This document shows, piece by piece, positions 33,730 through 43,493 of a DNA stretch of 64,000 bases. The stretch's first letter is position 1; each line of letters begins with the position of its first letter. The stretch covers positions 47,382 to 111,381 of the forward strand of contig JAKVBD010000009.1 of the NCBI GenBank assembly GCA_022446985.1. Direction: 5' to 3'. The notes under the pieces were generated by a model. That model saw only the letters and a list, made by a program, of their open reading frames with translations, had not been told where the DNA came from and searched no databases. The DNA comes from Lentisphaerales bacterium (GTDB lineage Bacteria > Verrucomicrobiota > Lentisphaeria > Lentisphaerales > Lentisphaeraceae). Position numbers and translations under genes: made by a program.

Positions 33730-34487
33730 TAGTCTTCTTCAACAGTTTGTGAAGTTTCGCCTTCCAGAGAAGTATGTCGAAAGAAGAGTTGCTCTAGGTC
33801 GTCGTTGTCCTCACGAATCTGTTCAATTGAACCACAGATGGATATCTTTCCTTTTTGAATAATGGCCAGTCGGTCACACAGTTTTTCTGCTTGGTCAAGA
33901 AGGTGTGTACTGAATAAGATAGCCGCTCCGGCATCGCGCTGTTCGCACATCAACTGGTGTAAATCACGAGTCGCATAAGGATCGAGACCATTGGTTAATT
34001 CGTCAAGAACAAGAAGTCTAGGTTGGTGAATGAGAGCGAGAACTACGGCTAACTTTTTCTTCATTCCTTTCGAAAAGTTAGTAGCGAAATCCTCCAGTGC
34101 ATCACTTAACTCTAAGCGTTCAATCAAAGGCTCTGTACTCCTTGCAATTGTATCTTTATCCAAGCCATGCATTTCCCCTTGGAAGCGAATGAGTTCACTG
34201 GCGCGAATAAATGGCGGGTAGGTCGGATCATCTGGAACATAGCCAGTTTGAGCCATGCAAAGGTGGCGCTCTTGAAAGCAGTCATTTTTTGAAAGAGAGG
34301 CTGAACCACTGGTAGCTTGAAGTGTGCCAGTGATCATCTTCATACATGTCGTTTTGCCAGCACCATTAGGGCCGAGAAGAGCAAAGATTTCACCAGGGAT
34401 GACTTCGAGACTGATGCCGTTAACTGCTGTGAAGTCGCCAAATTTTCGGGTGATATTTTCAAGTTTAAGTAGTGCCTGCCCTTCCAT
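33729..34487 (-). CDS. ABC transporter ATP-binding protein
   Basis: About 252 residues. Walker A LLGPNGAGKTTCMKM, Q-loop within GYVPDDPTYPP, signature NFSKGMKKKLAVVLALIH, Walker B LLVLDELTNGLDP, and switch His in FSTHLLDQAEKL. Typical of ABC-2 exporters of the CcmA/NatA group. ATG 34487 is supported by AGGA 5 bases upstream; an earlier in-frame TTG/ATG adds unrelated residues. Partner of the fused permease-protease behind it. Confidence 0.95.
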   Translation of the reverse strand: MEGQALLKLENITRKFGDFTAVNGISLEVIPGEIFALLGPNGAGKTTCMKMITGTLQATSGSASLSKNDCFQERHLCMAQTGYVPDDPTYPPFIRASELIRFQGEMHGLDKDTIARSTEPLIERLELSDALEDFATNFSKGMKKKLAVVLALIHQPRLLVLDELTNGLDPYATRDLHQLMCEQRDAGAAILFSTHLLDQAEKLCDRLAIIQKGKISICGSIEQIREDNDDLEQLFFRHTSLEGETSQTVEED

Positions 34488-34631
34488 GAGTATCCTTTGA
34501 TATTTTGAGAGCATTATTTTACATGAGAATTGATGTTTTCCTACAGAAATAAATTTTTATCACCATGTTCAGCATAAAAAATGGCGGTTTTTTCATATTA
34601 TTTTTTGAGCTACAGCGGTACTCTTTGAACT

Positions 34632-35831
34632 ATGAACAAGATTTATACATACATACTGATTTTACTTTCGCCATTTTTGAGTGCTGAAGATTCGATCTTT
34701 TCTGCGGCTGAAATTAAACGGATTAAAAGCATGTCCCCGCTACCGGAAATTCCTTTAGATCCTACAAATAAAATTGATGGGAATAAAAAGGCGATTCAGC
34801 TCGGAGAAGCTTTTTTTAATGACTGGCGTTTTTCCAGAGGTGAAGAATTTGCTTGTGCGACCTGCCATCGCGAGACTGACCACTTTACGACTTCACGAAC
34901 AGATACTGATGTCGAGATTCCCACCTTGTATAACATGGCCTACAATAAATGGTTTTTCTGGGATGGTCGCTCTGATACCCTTTGGTCCCAGACTTTGGGA
35001 CCAATAGAAGCGGGTATAGAACACAACTTCTCGCGCACTGAAGTTGCTTTTCTTATGCACTCGGATATCGAGTATAAACCGGCTTATGAAAAGTTTTTTG
35101 GGCCGGTCCCAGACTTTTCAGATCCAGATCGTTTTCCACAGCCTGCGAAACCCTCATCGGATGACGTAGAGGCGAACAGAAACTGGCAGTCGATGACCAA
35201 AGAAGATCAGTTTTTGGTTAATGAAGTTTTTGCAAATGTCGGTAAGATATTTGCCGCCTACCAGGCTCAATTGGTTTCTCCTAAAACAACATTCGATGTC
35301 TATGTCGAAGGCATAAAAGAAAACAATCAAGAAAAGCTTTCGGCTATTTCGGATTCTGCCAAACGTGGTCTGAAAGTTTTTGTCGGTAAAGGACAGTGTA
35401 TCACTTGTCATTCAGGACCAAACTTCTCAGATAACAGCTTTCACGATATGCGTTTGCCAAAGTTCACTGAAAAGAAAGGTATTCCCGGAGCCCGAGCTGT
35501 GGGTATTGGTAAAGTTAAAGATAGTATTTTCAGCGCCAATGGACCATTTAGTGACAGCCCTCGCTCGAAACATCTTGATGAGTTAAGTATACAAGCTGGA
35601 GATGAGTTTAAAATCAAAACACCGACATTGAGATTTATCACGGCTACGCCGCCTTTTATGCATACGGGACAATTTAGGTTTTTAACGGATGTTGTTGACT
35701 TTTATTCTGAAATGAAAGGAGCGAGAGCTCCAGTCGATGGTATTTCACCAGAAATGACTCCAAGAAATTTTACGGCTCAGGAGAAAAAGGATCTTCTCGA
35801 GTTTTTAAAATGTATTTCTGAAAGACCCTGA
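34632..35831 (+). CDS. di-haem cytochrome c peroxidase/MauG-family protein
   Basis: 399 residues, exported (signal peptide YTYILILLSPFLSA). Two haem-binding motifs, CATCH (Cys75-His79) and CITCH (Cys256-His260), are the pattern of bacterial di-haem peroxidases and MauG-like oxidases. Supporting segments: AYNKWFFWDGRSDTLW, AYQAQLVSPKTTFDVY, FKIKTPTLRFITATPPFMHT. Periplasmic; reduces peroxide or oxidises another substrate. Weak Shine-Dalgarno. No cytochrome donor gene adjoins it. Confidence 0.92.
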   Translation: MNKIYTYILILLSPFLSAEDSIFSAAEIKRIKSMSPLPEIPLDPTNKIDGNKKAIQLGEAFFNDWRFSRGEEFACATCHRETDHFTTSRTDTDVEIPTLYNMAYNKWFFWDGRSDTLWSQTLGPIEAGIEHNFSRTEVAFLMHSDIEYKPAYEKFFGPVPDFSDPDRFPQPAKPSSDDVEANRNWQSMTKEDQFLVNEVFANVGKIFAAYQAQLVSPKTTFDVYVEGIKENNQEKLSAISDSAKRGLKVFVGKGQCITCHSGPNFSDNSFHDMRLPKFTEKKGIPGARAVGIGKVKDSIFSANGPFSDSPRSKHLDELSIQAGDEFKIKTPTLRFITATPPFMHTGQFRFLTDVVDFYSEMKGARAPVDGISPEMTPRNFTAQEKKDLLEFLKCISERP

Positions 35832-35885
35832 ATTTTTCTTTCTTTGAGCTAGCTTGAATGATAAGAAATTCAATGAGGCTTTAAA

Positions 35886-36362
35886 TTGAGCGAAAAATTC
35901 TCATCGACTCCATGGAAAGAAATCCAGTCCACAGAGGTATTGGAACAAACTAATCTCATTCTTTCATCATATACCCGACTTACAGGGAAGTTACTTAGTC
36001 AGAGCGTAGACTCACAATCAATTTATGATGAAGATTTTATCTTGTTGTCCCATGACGGTAAGGATGACCCTTGTTTTACCTATGCGAACAAAGCAGCTCA
36101 GGATTTATGGCAATTAGGCTGGTCAAATTTTATCGGTATGCCATCAAAGTATTCGGCAGAACCGGATCAACGTGAGTCACGCTCTGAAATGTTGAATGAG
36201 GCTATGGCTAAAGGATATTTTGATTCTTATACAGGTATTAGAGTTTCTAGTACAGGGAAGCGTTTTTATATTAAAAATGCAACAATATTTAATCTGCTAA
36301 ACGAAGCAGGTGAGAAAGTAGGACAGGCTGCAATGTTCAGTAATTGGAAGTATCTAGATTAA
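35886..36362 (+). CDS. MEKHLA-domain (PAS-like) protein
   Basis: 158 residues, cytoplasmic. The whole protein matches a MEKHLA domain: ILLSHDGKDDPCFTYANKAA, DLWQLGWSNFIGMPSKYSAE, GYFDSYTGIRVSSTGKRFYI and KVGQAAMFSNW. This PAS-related fold is found in plant HD-ZIP III proteins and stand-alone in many bacteria; the ligand is unknown. Starts at TTG 35886 with GAGG 8 bases before. The next gene begins 3 bases after the stop. Confidence 0.82.
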   Translation: MSEKFSSTPWKEIQSTEVLEQTNLILSSYTRLTGKLLSQSVDSQSIYDEDFILLSHDGKDDPCFTYANKAAQDLWQLGWSNFIGMPSKYSAEPDQRESRSEMLNEAMAKGYFDSYTGIRVSSTGKRFYIKNATIFNLLNEAGEKVGQAAMFSNWKYLD

Positions 36363-36365
36363 AAA

Positions 36366-37235
36366 ATGAAAAGCTTCATTTTCATAATTCTTCTTTTTAT
36401 GTACTCAAACTCTGTACTGGCGGATGAGAGAGTCTTTTTTCTTGAGAATGACAAAATGAAGCTTGGGATCAGTCTTTCTGCTGGTGGTGGTATCTTTTAC
36501 CTCGGTTTTCAGAAGGGCGAGAATCTCTTAAATTTTCATGATCGTGGACGTTTCATCCAACAATCATATTATGGCAAAAAAGATGGCTCCAAGTGGGGCG
36601 ATAAAAATTGGGTTTGGCATCCGGTTCAAGCGGGGAATTCCATAAAAAAGGGTGCTAAGATTCTTGAGTTTAAAAAGTCTCCTGAAGCCATTTACGTGAA
36701 AAGTGTCGCTTTGCACTGGGCAACGGGTGAAAGTCTTAATGATTGTGTGATGGAGCAATGGATTGTCTTGAAGAGCAAAATTGCTCATATTCGCTATAAG
36801 TTTACCTATACCGGTGATGAAGAACATCCTGAGAAAAGTCAGGAGTTGCCAGCAGTCTACGTCGATTCTAAATACCATAAGCTGGCTTACTACAGCGGTG
36901 AGAAACCCTGGCAGGATAAAGAAATTGATTCTATCATTCCCGGCTGGCCTAATAAGACGTATGAAATCACCGAGCCCTGGGCCGCATTTGTTGATGAGAA
37001 TGGTTTTGGTTTAGGTGTTATGTCACCCTTGGCGGAAAAGATCACGGCCTATCGTTATGTTGAGAAAAATCAGCTTGGTCCATTGTCAGACGACTGTTCT
37101 TACATGGCCCCTATTGCAAAGCTGGCAATCAACAAAAATAAACCCTTGATTTACGATGTCTTTTTGACCATAGGCACTCTCAATAGTATACGTTCACGCT
37201 TTTCCGAGCTCAATAAAAATATGAAAGGTGAGTGA
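36366..37235 (+). CDS. exported protein of unknown function
   Basis: 289 residues with a signal peptide (SFIFIILLFMYSNSVLA). Not recognised by name. The mature protein looks like an all-beta sandwich: LGISLSAGGGIFYLGFQKGE, then NFHDRGRFIQQSYYGKKDG near residue 57, ELPAVYVDSKYHKLAYYSG, and EPWAAFVDENGFGLGVMSPL. The GR-xxQ-SYY segment recurs in PVC and Bacteroidota exported proteins tied to polysaccharide metabolism; this is recollection, not proof. It follows the MEKHLA gene by 3 bases and has a weak ribosome binding site. Confidence 0.75.
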   Translation: MKSFIFIILLFMYSNSVLADERVFFLENDKMKLGISLSAGGGIFYLGFQKGENLLNFHDRGRFIQQSYYGKKDGSKWGDKNWVWHPVQAGNSIKKGAKILEFKKSPEAIYVKSVALHWATGESLNDCVMEQWIVLKSKIAHIRYKFTYTGDEEHPEKSQELPAVYVDSKYHKLAYYSGEKPWQDKEIDSIIPGWPNKTYEITEPWAAFVDENGFGLGVMSPLAEKITAYRYVEKNQLGPLSDDCSYMAPIAKLAINKNKPLIYDVFLTIGTLNSIRSRFSELNKNMKGE

Positions 37236-37289
37236 CTCCTGTAGCAATCCTGTTTTCACTGACTTCTAATCAAAAAATAGAGGATTTTT

Positions 37290-38423
37290 ATGCGCAAAAT
37301 ATTTTTACTCATTTCTCTTCTTTTAATAAATGCCTCTGCTAAAGACGCCTTTGTGTATCTCGCCACTTCAGATCGAGCGGCATTGGATGTCTTTAGCCTC
37401 AACGAAAAGTCAGGCGAGCTTAAAAAGCTGACTTCTGTGCCGCTGTCAGATAATCCGGATGTACTCGCTTTTTCAAAAGATAAGAAGTTTATCTACGTCG
37501 GTTTGAGAAAGAGCCAGCCTAAAAAGAAAAAGGGGAAGAAAGCTCCGGTGGTCAAATCAGATGGGACTCGTGGAATCATTGTTTCTTTAGAAATTGGTGC
37601 AGATGGCATTCCTGTAAAAAAGGCCAGTATTGCAAGCGATATTCAGGTGCGTTTTATGTCGCCGGATCATACTGGAAAATACCTTTTAGTGACCGATTAT
37701 TTTGCCGGTAAATCTTCTGTGATAAAATTACAGAATGGTATTGCGGGTAAAGAAGTCGTATCGCAGCAGGAAACCGAACCTTTTTCTCATTCGATCGTTA
37801 TTTCCAAAAACAATAAGTTTGCTTATGCGCCTCATACAGCACCCAATAAGGTTTATCAGTTTAAGTTTGATGAGAAGACCGGAGCCCTTTCAAATAATGG
37901 CAGTTCACAAAGCCCTCCTAAAGATGATAAGCGTTACTTTGCTCCTCGACATGCCGCCTGGCACCCAATTTTACCAGTGCTTTACACCTCTAATGAACAC
38001 AGTGGTGGAATTTCGACATGGAAAATGAACTCAGATGGTTCTTTGCAATTGGTTCAGACTCTTTCAAGTCTGCCTGCTGATTATGAAGGTAACAGTACTG
38101 CTGCAGATGTTCAGGTCACTCCAGATGGAAAGTATGTCTATGTCTCTAACCGAGGCAAGAAAGGGGCCACTTCTAAGTCAGGAACCAATACTCTAGCTTG
38201 TTTTGCCATTGATACAAAGTCTGGAGAAGTAAAGAAAGCTGGCCACTTTAAAACGGCAGAAAGACCGCGTTCGTTTTACATCGCTCCATCAGGGAAGTCA
38301 GTCATTGCTGCTGGACAGGCAAGCAAAAGTCTAGCGGTGCATTCACTGGGAGCAGATGGCTCTTTGTCACTTCAAAAGACGGTTTCTGTTGATGGGCGAC
38401 CAAATTGGCTTTTGATTAAATAA
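37290..38423 (+). CDS. exported lactonase-family beta-propeller protein
   Basis: 377 residues; signal peptide IFLLISLLLINASA. Seven-bladed propeller of the 6-phosphogluconolactonase (YbhE/Pgl) or muconate cycloisomerase-like family: VYLATSDRAALDVFSLNEKS, HSIVISKNNKFAYAPHTAPN, YFAPRHAAWHPILPVLYTSN, DVQVTPDGKYVYVSNRGKKG. A basic insert (SQPKKKKGKKAPVVKSDG) sits on a surface loop. Being exported, it is unlikely to act in the cytoplasmic pentose phosphate pathway. AGAGGA precedes the ATG. Confidence 0.88.
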   Translation: MRKIFLLISLLLINASAKDAFVYLATSDRAALDVFSLNEKSGELKKLTSVPLSDNPDVLAFSKDKKFIYVGLRKSQPKKKKGKKAPVVKSDGTRGIIVSLEIGADGIPVKKASIASDIQVRFMSPDHTGKYLLVTDYFAGKSSVIKLQNGIAGKEVVSQQETEPFSHSIVISKNNKFAYAPHTAPNKVYQFKFDEKTGALSNNGSSQSPPKDDKRYFAPRHAAWHPILPVLYTSNEHSGGISTWKMNSDGSLQLVQTLSSLPADYEGNSTAADVQVTPDGKYVYVSNRGKKGATSKSGTNTLACFAIDTKSGEVKKAGHFKTAERPRSFYIAPSGKSVIAAGQASKSLAVHSLGADGSLSLQKTVSVDGRPNWLLIK

Positions 38424-38506
38424 TACTGCTTGGTTCAACAAAATATTCTAAAAGATTTCTTTTTCCACAGACACTTTTCCTATTTGGTATCGGTACTGTT
38501 GTCAAC

Positions 38507-38584
38507 AATTCAAAACTTGCAGCGATAATATGTAGAACCTGTCGGGCTATTAAATTGTCGGCAGACTTGAGTAAGTTTTGAATT
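38507..38584. repeat. 14-bp inverted repeat upstream of the ThuA gene
   Basis: AATTCAAAACTTGC (38507-38520) pairs with GTAAGTTTTGAATT (38571-38584; one G-T). The 50-base interior contains a second hairpin CTGTCGG / GTCGGCAG with two wobbles. It sits within the 203-base gap before the ThuA gene, where its promoter should be. No T tract. Either a structured leader or an operator. Confidence 0.5.
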
Positions 38585-38626
38585 CGGTATGCTGTATCTA
38601 TGTGTATTAAAAGTATAGGAATGTTT

Positions 38627-39562
38627 ATGTGTAGTTCTTTAAAGAAGAAGTTTTTGATCTGTCTAAGTCTCATGACTGCAAGTTTTAGTCTCTTGGCCCA
38701 AAAGCCCCATAGCCCTGTTGTTCAGAAAGCATGGGATGCTAAAGTTGCTCAGGCGATGCCTACGGTAAAACCAATTGTGAAAGCTCAAAAGGCCCGTAAA
38801 ATTTTAGTTCTTTCAGCAGTGAAAGGTTGGTACCACAGCTCCATCGAAACTGCTAAAACCTGTTTTAAATTAATGGCAGATCAGAGCGGTGCTTTCTCTG
38901 TAGACTTTAGTGATGATCCAGCTTTTTATACAGCAGAAAATTTAAAGCAATACGACGCCATTCTTTGGAATAACACGACTTATACTCAGGATTTTTTCGA
39001 CTCGACTCAGAAACAGGCGATTCTTGATTACGTAAAAAATGGTGGTGGTTTTATCGGTGTACATGCAGCAGCAGACTGCGGTACTTCTGCAGCTAAAGCT
39101 AAGTCAACCTGGCCGGCAATTACTGAGTTGATCGGTGGTTCTTTCGATGGTCACCCTTGGACTAGAAAAGGTAATTATGGTATTTGTAATGAAGACCCGA
39201 GTCACCCTGTTCTAAAGCCGATGCATGGTCAAGGTTTTATGATCTCTGACGAGCTCTACAAGTATAAAGATTATAAGCGTGAAAATCAGCGAGTTCTTCT
39301 TTCTATCGATATGAAGGAGTCTTATCACGAAAAAGGCCGTGAAGACCACGATCACGCTTTAGTTTGGGTGAAAGACTATGGCCAAGGCCGTGTTTTCTTC
39401 AGTTCTTTCGGTCACAACGAGCATGTTTATTGTAATCCGATGATCCTACAGATGTGGTTGAATGGTATTCAGTTCGCACTTGGCGATTTGGATGCTGCAA
39501 CTGCTGCATTGCCAATGCCTGATGCACACAAAAACTTTAAGCCTAAGAAGAAAAAGAAGTAA
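38627..39562 (+). CDS. exported ThuA-domain protein
   Basis: About 311 residues; signal peptide FLICLSLMTASFSLLAQ. ThuA-like trehalose-utilisation domain, a class I glutamine-amidotransferase fold without the catalytic triad role: KILVLSAVKGWYHSSIETAK, YDAILWNNTTYTQDFF, NGGGFIGVHAAADC, GRVFFSSFGHNEHVY. Very common among exported sugar-catabolism proteins in Planctomycetes and Lentisphaerota. ATG 38627 is preferred, with AGGA 6 bases upstream, over ATG 38600. A Lys-rich tail ends the protein. Confidence 0.9.
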   Translation: MCSSLKKKFLICLSLMTASFSLLAQKPHSPVVQKAWDAKVAQAMPTVKPIVKAQKARKILVLSAVKGWYHSSIETAKTCFKLMADQSGAFSVDFSDDPAFYTAENLKQYDAILWNNTTYTQDFFDSTQKQAILDYVKNGGGFIGVHAAADCGTSAAKAKSTWPAITELIGGSFDGHPWTRKGNYGICNEDPSHPVLKPMHGQGFMISDELYKYKDYKRENQRVLLSIDMKESYHEKGREDHDHALVWVKDYGQGRVFFSSFGHNEHVYCNPMILQMWLNGIQFALGDLDAATAALPMPDAHKNFKPKKKKK

Positions 39563-39572
39563 TTTATAATAA

Positions 39573-39604
39573 AAAAGGCGCCCGTTTAAACGGACGCCTT
39601 TTAA
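39573..39604. terminator. bidirectional intrinsic terminator between the ThuA gene and ahcY
   Basis: AAAAGGCG-C-CCGTTTAAACGG-A-CGCCTTTT folds into a 12-bp stem with one internal mismatch, with A run left and T run right. Serves both convergent genes. Confidence 0.85.
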
Positions 39605-39624
39605 AATCAGTCTAAGAGTAAATC

Positions 39625-41061
39625 TTAGTAACGGTAGTGTTCTGGCTTATAAGGGCCATTAACATTTACACCGATGTAATCAGCCTGCTCTTGAGAAAGA
39701 GTAGTCAGCTTAGCTCCAAGTTTACCAAGGTGTAGTCTTGCCACTTCTTCATCAAGCTCTTTGTCCAAACGGTAAACGCCAATTTCACGATTTGTATTTT
39801 CAGCGATATCAATCTGAGCGATAGTCTGGTTAGTGAAGCTGTTAGACATAACGAAACTTGGGTGACCTGTAGCACAACCAAGGTTGATTAGACGACCTGC
39901 TGCAAGGATGTAGATACAGTGCCCATCAGGGAATGTGTAACGGTCAACCGGACCACCAGGGATGTCATCAGTCTTGATGCTTTCTTTAACGATTCCAGGA
40001 ATAGCTTCCAGTTCAGCCATCTGAATTTCGTTGTCGAAGTGACCGATGTTACAAACAATCGCTTGATCTTTCATCTTGCTCATGTGATCAGCAGTTATGA
40101 TGTCTTTGTTACCTGTAGTTGTAACGTAAATGTCAGCAGTTGGTAGAGCCTCTTCAATAGTCGTCACTTCGTATCCGGACATACAAGCCTGAAGAGCACA
40201 GATCGGGTCAATTTCAGAAACCAGTACACGAGCTTTTTCGTTCACCAGAGATTCTGCAGACCCTTTACCTACATCACCAAAACCACAAACCATAGCCACT
40301 TTACCGGAAAGTAGAACGTCCATTGCACGCTTGATTCCGTCAACCAATGAGTGACGGCAGCCGTAAACGTTGTCAAATTTAGACTTTGTTACAGAGTCAT
40401 TAACATTGATTGCCTGAAAAAGAAGCTCGCCATTTTCCTGCATCTGCTCAAGTCTGTGAACACCAGTAGTAGTTTCTTCAGAAACACCAACAACTTTTTC
40501 AGCAACACCGTGCCAGTGGTTTGGCTTCTCTTTAAGAATTCTTTTGATCAGGTTGAAGAAAACACCTTCTTCTTCACTTTCTGGAGTACCATCAAGGAAA
40601 GTCGCGTCGATTTCAGCTTCTCTGCCTTTGTGAATAAGCATAGTGGCGTCACCACCGTCGTCAACGATCTGGTCAGGACCAGAACCGTCAGGCCATGTTA
40701 GAGCTCTGTAAGTACAGTCCCAGTACTCTTCAAGTGTTTCGCCTTTCCATGCGAAAACAGGAACACCGGCTTTAGCGATAGCTGCGGCAGCGTGATCCTG
40801 AGTTGAGAAGATGTTACAAGAACACCAGCGAACATCAGCACCAAGAGCTACTAGAGTCTCGATAAGTACACCAGTTTGAATTGTCATGTGTAGAGAACCC
40901 ATGATCTTCAGACCTTTAAGAGGCTGACTTGGACCATACTTTTCTCTTGTTGCCATGAGACCAGGCATTTCCTGCTCAGCGATGATCAGCTCTTTACGGC
41001 CGAACTCTGCAGCTTTTTCGAACTCTTCAGGAGTCTTTGCTGCTACGATATAATCATTCAT
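39625..41061 (-). CDS. ahcY: adenosylhomocysteinase
   Basis: 478 residues. Reversible hydrolysis of S-adenosylhomocysteine to adenosine and homocysteine, NAD-dependent. Motifs: [60 protein letters not shown] (catalytic Lys/Asp), [20 protein letters not shown] (NAD site), [10 protein letters not shown] and the C-terminal [10 protein letters not shown]. Last gene of the metK-adenosine kinase-ahcY operon, 14 bases from its neighbour. Confidence 0.97.
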   Translation of the reverse strand: MNDYIVAAKTPEEFEKAAEFGRKELIIAEQEMPGLMATREKYGPSQPLKGLKIMGSLHMTIQTGVLIETLVALGADVRWCSCNIFSTQDHAAAAIAKAGVPVFAWKGETLEEYWDCTYRALTWPDGSGPDQIVDDGGDATMLIHKGREAEIDATFLDGTPESEEEGVFFNLIKRILKEKPNHWHGVAEKVVGVSEETTTGVHRLEQMQENGELLFQAINVNDSVTKSKFDNVYGCRHSLVDGIKRAMDVLLSGKVAMVCGFGDVGKGSAESLVNEKARVLVSEIDPICALQACMSGYEVTTIEEALPTADIYVTTTGNKDIITADHMSKMKDQAIVCNIGHFDNEIQMAELEAIPGIVKESIKTDDIPGGPVDRYTFPDGHCIYILAAGRLINLGCATGHPSFVMSNSFTNQTIAQIDIAENTNREIGVYRLDKELDEEVARLHLGKLGAKLTTLSQEQADYIGVNVNGPYKPEHYRY

Positions 41062-41075
41062 ATTATACTTCCTTC

Positions 41076-42056
41076 CTAGTTTAGTTCGTTGAGGACTTCG
41101 CGAATGCGCGACCAGCCATCTTGAGGGATAGTTGCGCCCATGATCTGGACGACTTCAGCGCCGACTTTACTTGCCAGCTTAGCGCTCTTTTCAGGACCAA
41201 AACCACTGAAATGACCGTAAAGGAAACCGCTGGCCCAAAGGTCGCCGGCTCCTGTAGTGTCAATGGCGTCTACTTTATGAGCATCGACAAAAACTTTTTC
41301 ATCACCATGCTGTACCCAGGCACCATCAGCGCCGAGTTTTACTGCGACGACATCGCAATATTCTTTTAATGAATCAAGAGCGACGTGTGGATCTTCACTG
41401 TCACACCAGGCTTTCGCTTCTTCTTCATTGGCAAAAACCATGTCGACATATTCAGCTAATAGCTCAGCAAGAATATCTTTATTGGCCAAAACAACTTCGA
41501 ATGAAGCAAGGTCTACACTGACTGTACAGCCAGCTTCTTTTGCAGCTTTGAGTGTGTGAACAGCAAGGTCACGGTTAAATAACAGGTAACCTTCGATGTG
41601 TACATGATCGTGATCATTGAAATCAGCAGCTGAAACTTCGTGAGTGCCGATATTCGCAGCAGCACCAAGGAATGGTCTTAGCGTTCTTTCGGCATCTGGC
41701 GTTACCAGACTCAAACAAGTACCAGTTGGAGTTTCTTCGCAATACTTGAAGCTGTCCAGCTTGCCACCGGCTTTGGTGAAGCTGTCAGTGAAAAACTGAC
41801 CGCGCTCATCTTTACCAAGTTTACCGAGGAAAGCACCATCAAAACCAAGCTCCAGTAGGCCAAGCACTGTGTTTGCAGCTGAACCGCCAGGAGCCAATTC
41901 GTGGTCCCCGGCATCGCTGATCAACTTTTGCAGCTGATCAAACTCAACCATCTGCATGCCGCCTTTATCGCCATCGATGGTGTCGATGTGCTCGTGTGGC
42001 ACTTGTGAGAGTATATCCACCAATGGGGATCCTACTCCGATAATTCTCTTACTCAT
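41076..42056 (-). CDS. PfkB-family sugar kinase, probable adenosine kinase
   Basis: 326 residues with both PfkB signatures: [20 protein letters not shown] near residue 56 and [16 protein letters not shown] (catalytic Asp in GAGD) near 266. The substrate is inferred: metK lies 5 bases upstream and ahcY 14 bases downstream. Adenosine kinase would remove the adenosine made by AhcY and pull the SAH hydrolase reaction forward. Family membership is certain, adenosine as substrate likely. Confidence 0.85.
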   Translation of the reverse strand: MSKRIIGVGSPLVDILSQVPHEHIDTIDGDKGGMQMVEFDQLQKLISDAGDHELAPGGSAANTVLGLLELGFDGAFLGKLGKDERGQFFTDSFTKAGGKLDSFKYCEETPTGTCLSLVTPDAERTLRPFLGAAANIGTHEVSAADFNDHDHVHIEGYLLFNRDLAVHTLKAAKEAGCTVSVDLASFEVVLANKDILAELLAEYVDMVFANEEEAKAWCDSEDPHVALDSLKEYCDVVAVKLGADGAWVQHGDEKVFVDAHKVDAIDTTGAGDLWASGFLYGHFSGFGPEKSAKLASKVGAEVVQIMGATIPQDGWSRIREVLNELN

Positions 42057-42061
42057 GCGAG

Positions 42062-43246
42062 TTAGACTCCAGCAGCCGCTTTTAGCGCTTCAGCTTTGTC
42101 AGTCTTTTCCCAAGGGAAGATCTCACGACCGAAGTGACCGTAAGCGGCCGACTTCTGGTAGCACCAGCCATTTGGATTTTTAAGACCAAGGTCAGCAATT
42201 AGATCTGCCGGCTTAAGAGAGAAAACTTTATTTACAGCATCTTCAAGTTGAGCGTCAGTACTCAGTTTACCAGTTCCATAAGTATCAACGTTGATTGAGA
42301 TCGGCTCTGGAACACCAATCGCGTAAGCTACCTGAATCTCACACTTGTCAGCAAGGTCAGCAGCAACGATGTTCTTAGCGATGTAACGACAGTAGTAAGC
42401 CGCAGAACGGTCAACTTTAGATGGGTCTTTACCAGAGAAAGCACCACCACCGTGAGAACCAACACCACCATATGTATCAACGATGATTTTACGGCCAGTA
42501 AGACCACAGTCACCGTGAGGTCCGCCGATAACGAACTTGCCAGTTGGGTTGATGTGGTAAGCGATCTCATCATTCAGAAGCTCAGCAGGAATAACTTCAG
42601 CAACCACTTCGCGAACTATGTTCTCAAGTTGCTCACTGGTCATTTCTTCAGTGTGCTGATGAGAAACAACAATAGCTGTTACTTTGACCGGCTTGCCGTT
42701 TTCGTACTGTATAGAGACCTGGCTCTTAGAGTCCGGGCGAAGGAAGCTGTACTTCTCAGGCTGGTTTTTTCTAAGATCGGCAAGTTTAGCAAGAATCTTG
42801 TGAGAGTAGTCAACTGGTGCAGGCATCAAAGAAGAAGTTTCGTTTGAAGCATAACCAAACATCATACCCTGGTCGCCAGCACCCTGTTCAGTGTGAAGAC
42901 CTGCACCTTCGTCAACACCTTGAGCGATGTCAGCCGATTGAGCGTGTAGACGAACCTGAATTTCACAAGTGTCAGCGTTGAAACCGATGTCGTCGCTAGT
43001 GTAACCGATTTCACGGATAGCCTGACGAGCAACTGCTTCGTAGTCAACTTTTGCATTTGTAGTCAATTCACCAGCGATAACTACCAAGTCAGTAGTACAA
43101 AGAGTTTCACAGGCAACGCGACTCTGTGGGTCTTGAGCAAGACATGCGTCAAGAATTGCGTCTGAAACCTGATCTGAAACTTTGTCAGGATGACCTTCTG
43201 ATACAGACTCAGAAGTAAAGATATGATTTGTTTTAATTTTACTCAT
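42062..43246 (-). CDS. metK: S-adenosylmethionine synthetase
   Basis: 394 residues. Makes SAM from Met and ATP. Motifs: [73 protein letters not shown]. The reading frame stays open 126 bases further upstream, but ATG 43246 (GGAG 6 bases before) gives the canonical N-terminus. First gene of the SAM/SAH cycle operon; a palindrome overlaps its promoter. Confidence 0.97.
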   Translation of the reverse strand: MSKIKTNHIFTSESVSEGHPDKVSDQVSDAILDACLAQDPQSRVACETLCTTDLVVIAGELTTNAKVDYEAVARQAIREIGYTSDDIGFNADTCEIQVRLHAQSADIAQGVDEGAGLHTEQGAGDQGMMFGYASNETSSLMPAPVDYSHKILAKLADLRKNQPEKYSFLRPDSKSQVSIQYENGKPVKVTAIVVSHQHTEEMTSEQLENIVREVVAEVIPAELLNDEIAYHINPTGKFVIGGPHGDCGLTGRKIIVDTYGGVGSHGGGAFSGKDPSKVDRSAAYYCRYIAKNIVAADLADKCEIQVAYAIGVPEPISINVDTYGTGKLSTDAQLEDAVNKVFSLKPADLIADLGLKNPNGWCYQKSAAYGHFGREIFPWEKTDKAEALKAAAGV

Positions 43247-43264
43247 TAATGTCTCCAATTTAAA

Positions 43265-43316
43265 TACATTCAAATATTCGAATATTCGAATATAATTAAT
43301 TGCCTGTGAATGTAAA
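43265..43316 (-). promoter_or_regulatory. metK promoter with overlapping 20-nt palindromic operator
   Basis: On the minus strand: TTTACA (43316-43311), 16-base spacer, TATATT (43294-43289). A perfect palindrome, ATATTCGAATATTCGAATAT (43274-43293), covers the -10 and presumed start site. A wider inverted repeat, TACATTCA (43265-43272) and TGAATGTA (43307-43314), brackets both. Repressor binding here would block transcription of the SAM-cycle operon. The 43247-43561 gap otherwise holds the elements listed at 43339 and 43494. Confidence 0.6.
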
Positions 43317-43338
43317 CCTTTCTTGGTCCAATATAAAC

Positions 43339-43370
43339 AAAAAAGGCACACTCTCAGCTTGGAGTATGCC
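43339..43370 (-). terminator. minus-strand terminator or attenuator upstream of metK
   Basis: Read on minus: GGCATACTC, 8-base loop, GAGTGTGCC (one mismatch), then six T. It lies 93 bases before the metK ATG and upstream of the predicted promoter. It shields metK from upstream minus transcripts or ends a leader RNA. Confidence 0.6.
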
Positions 43371-43493
43371 AAACTTTCATGAATTTTTGATTAGTTTCGG
43401 ATGATTATATCGTGAATGTTTAGTTTGCTTCATCCACTAAAAGTGATTTACAGTTCTGATTTTCAAAACTAAAAGAGTGAGTTTTACTTGTCT

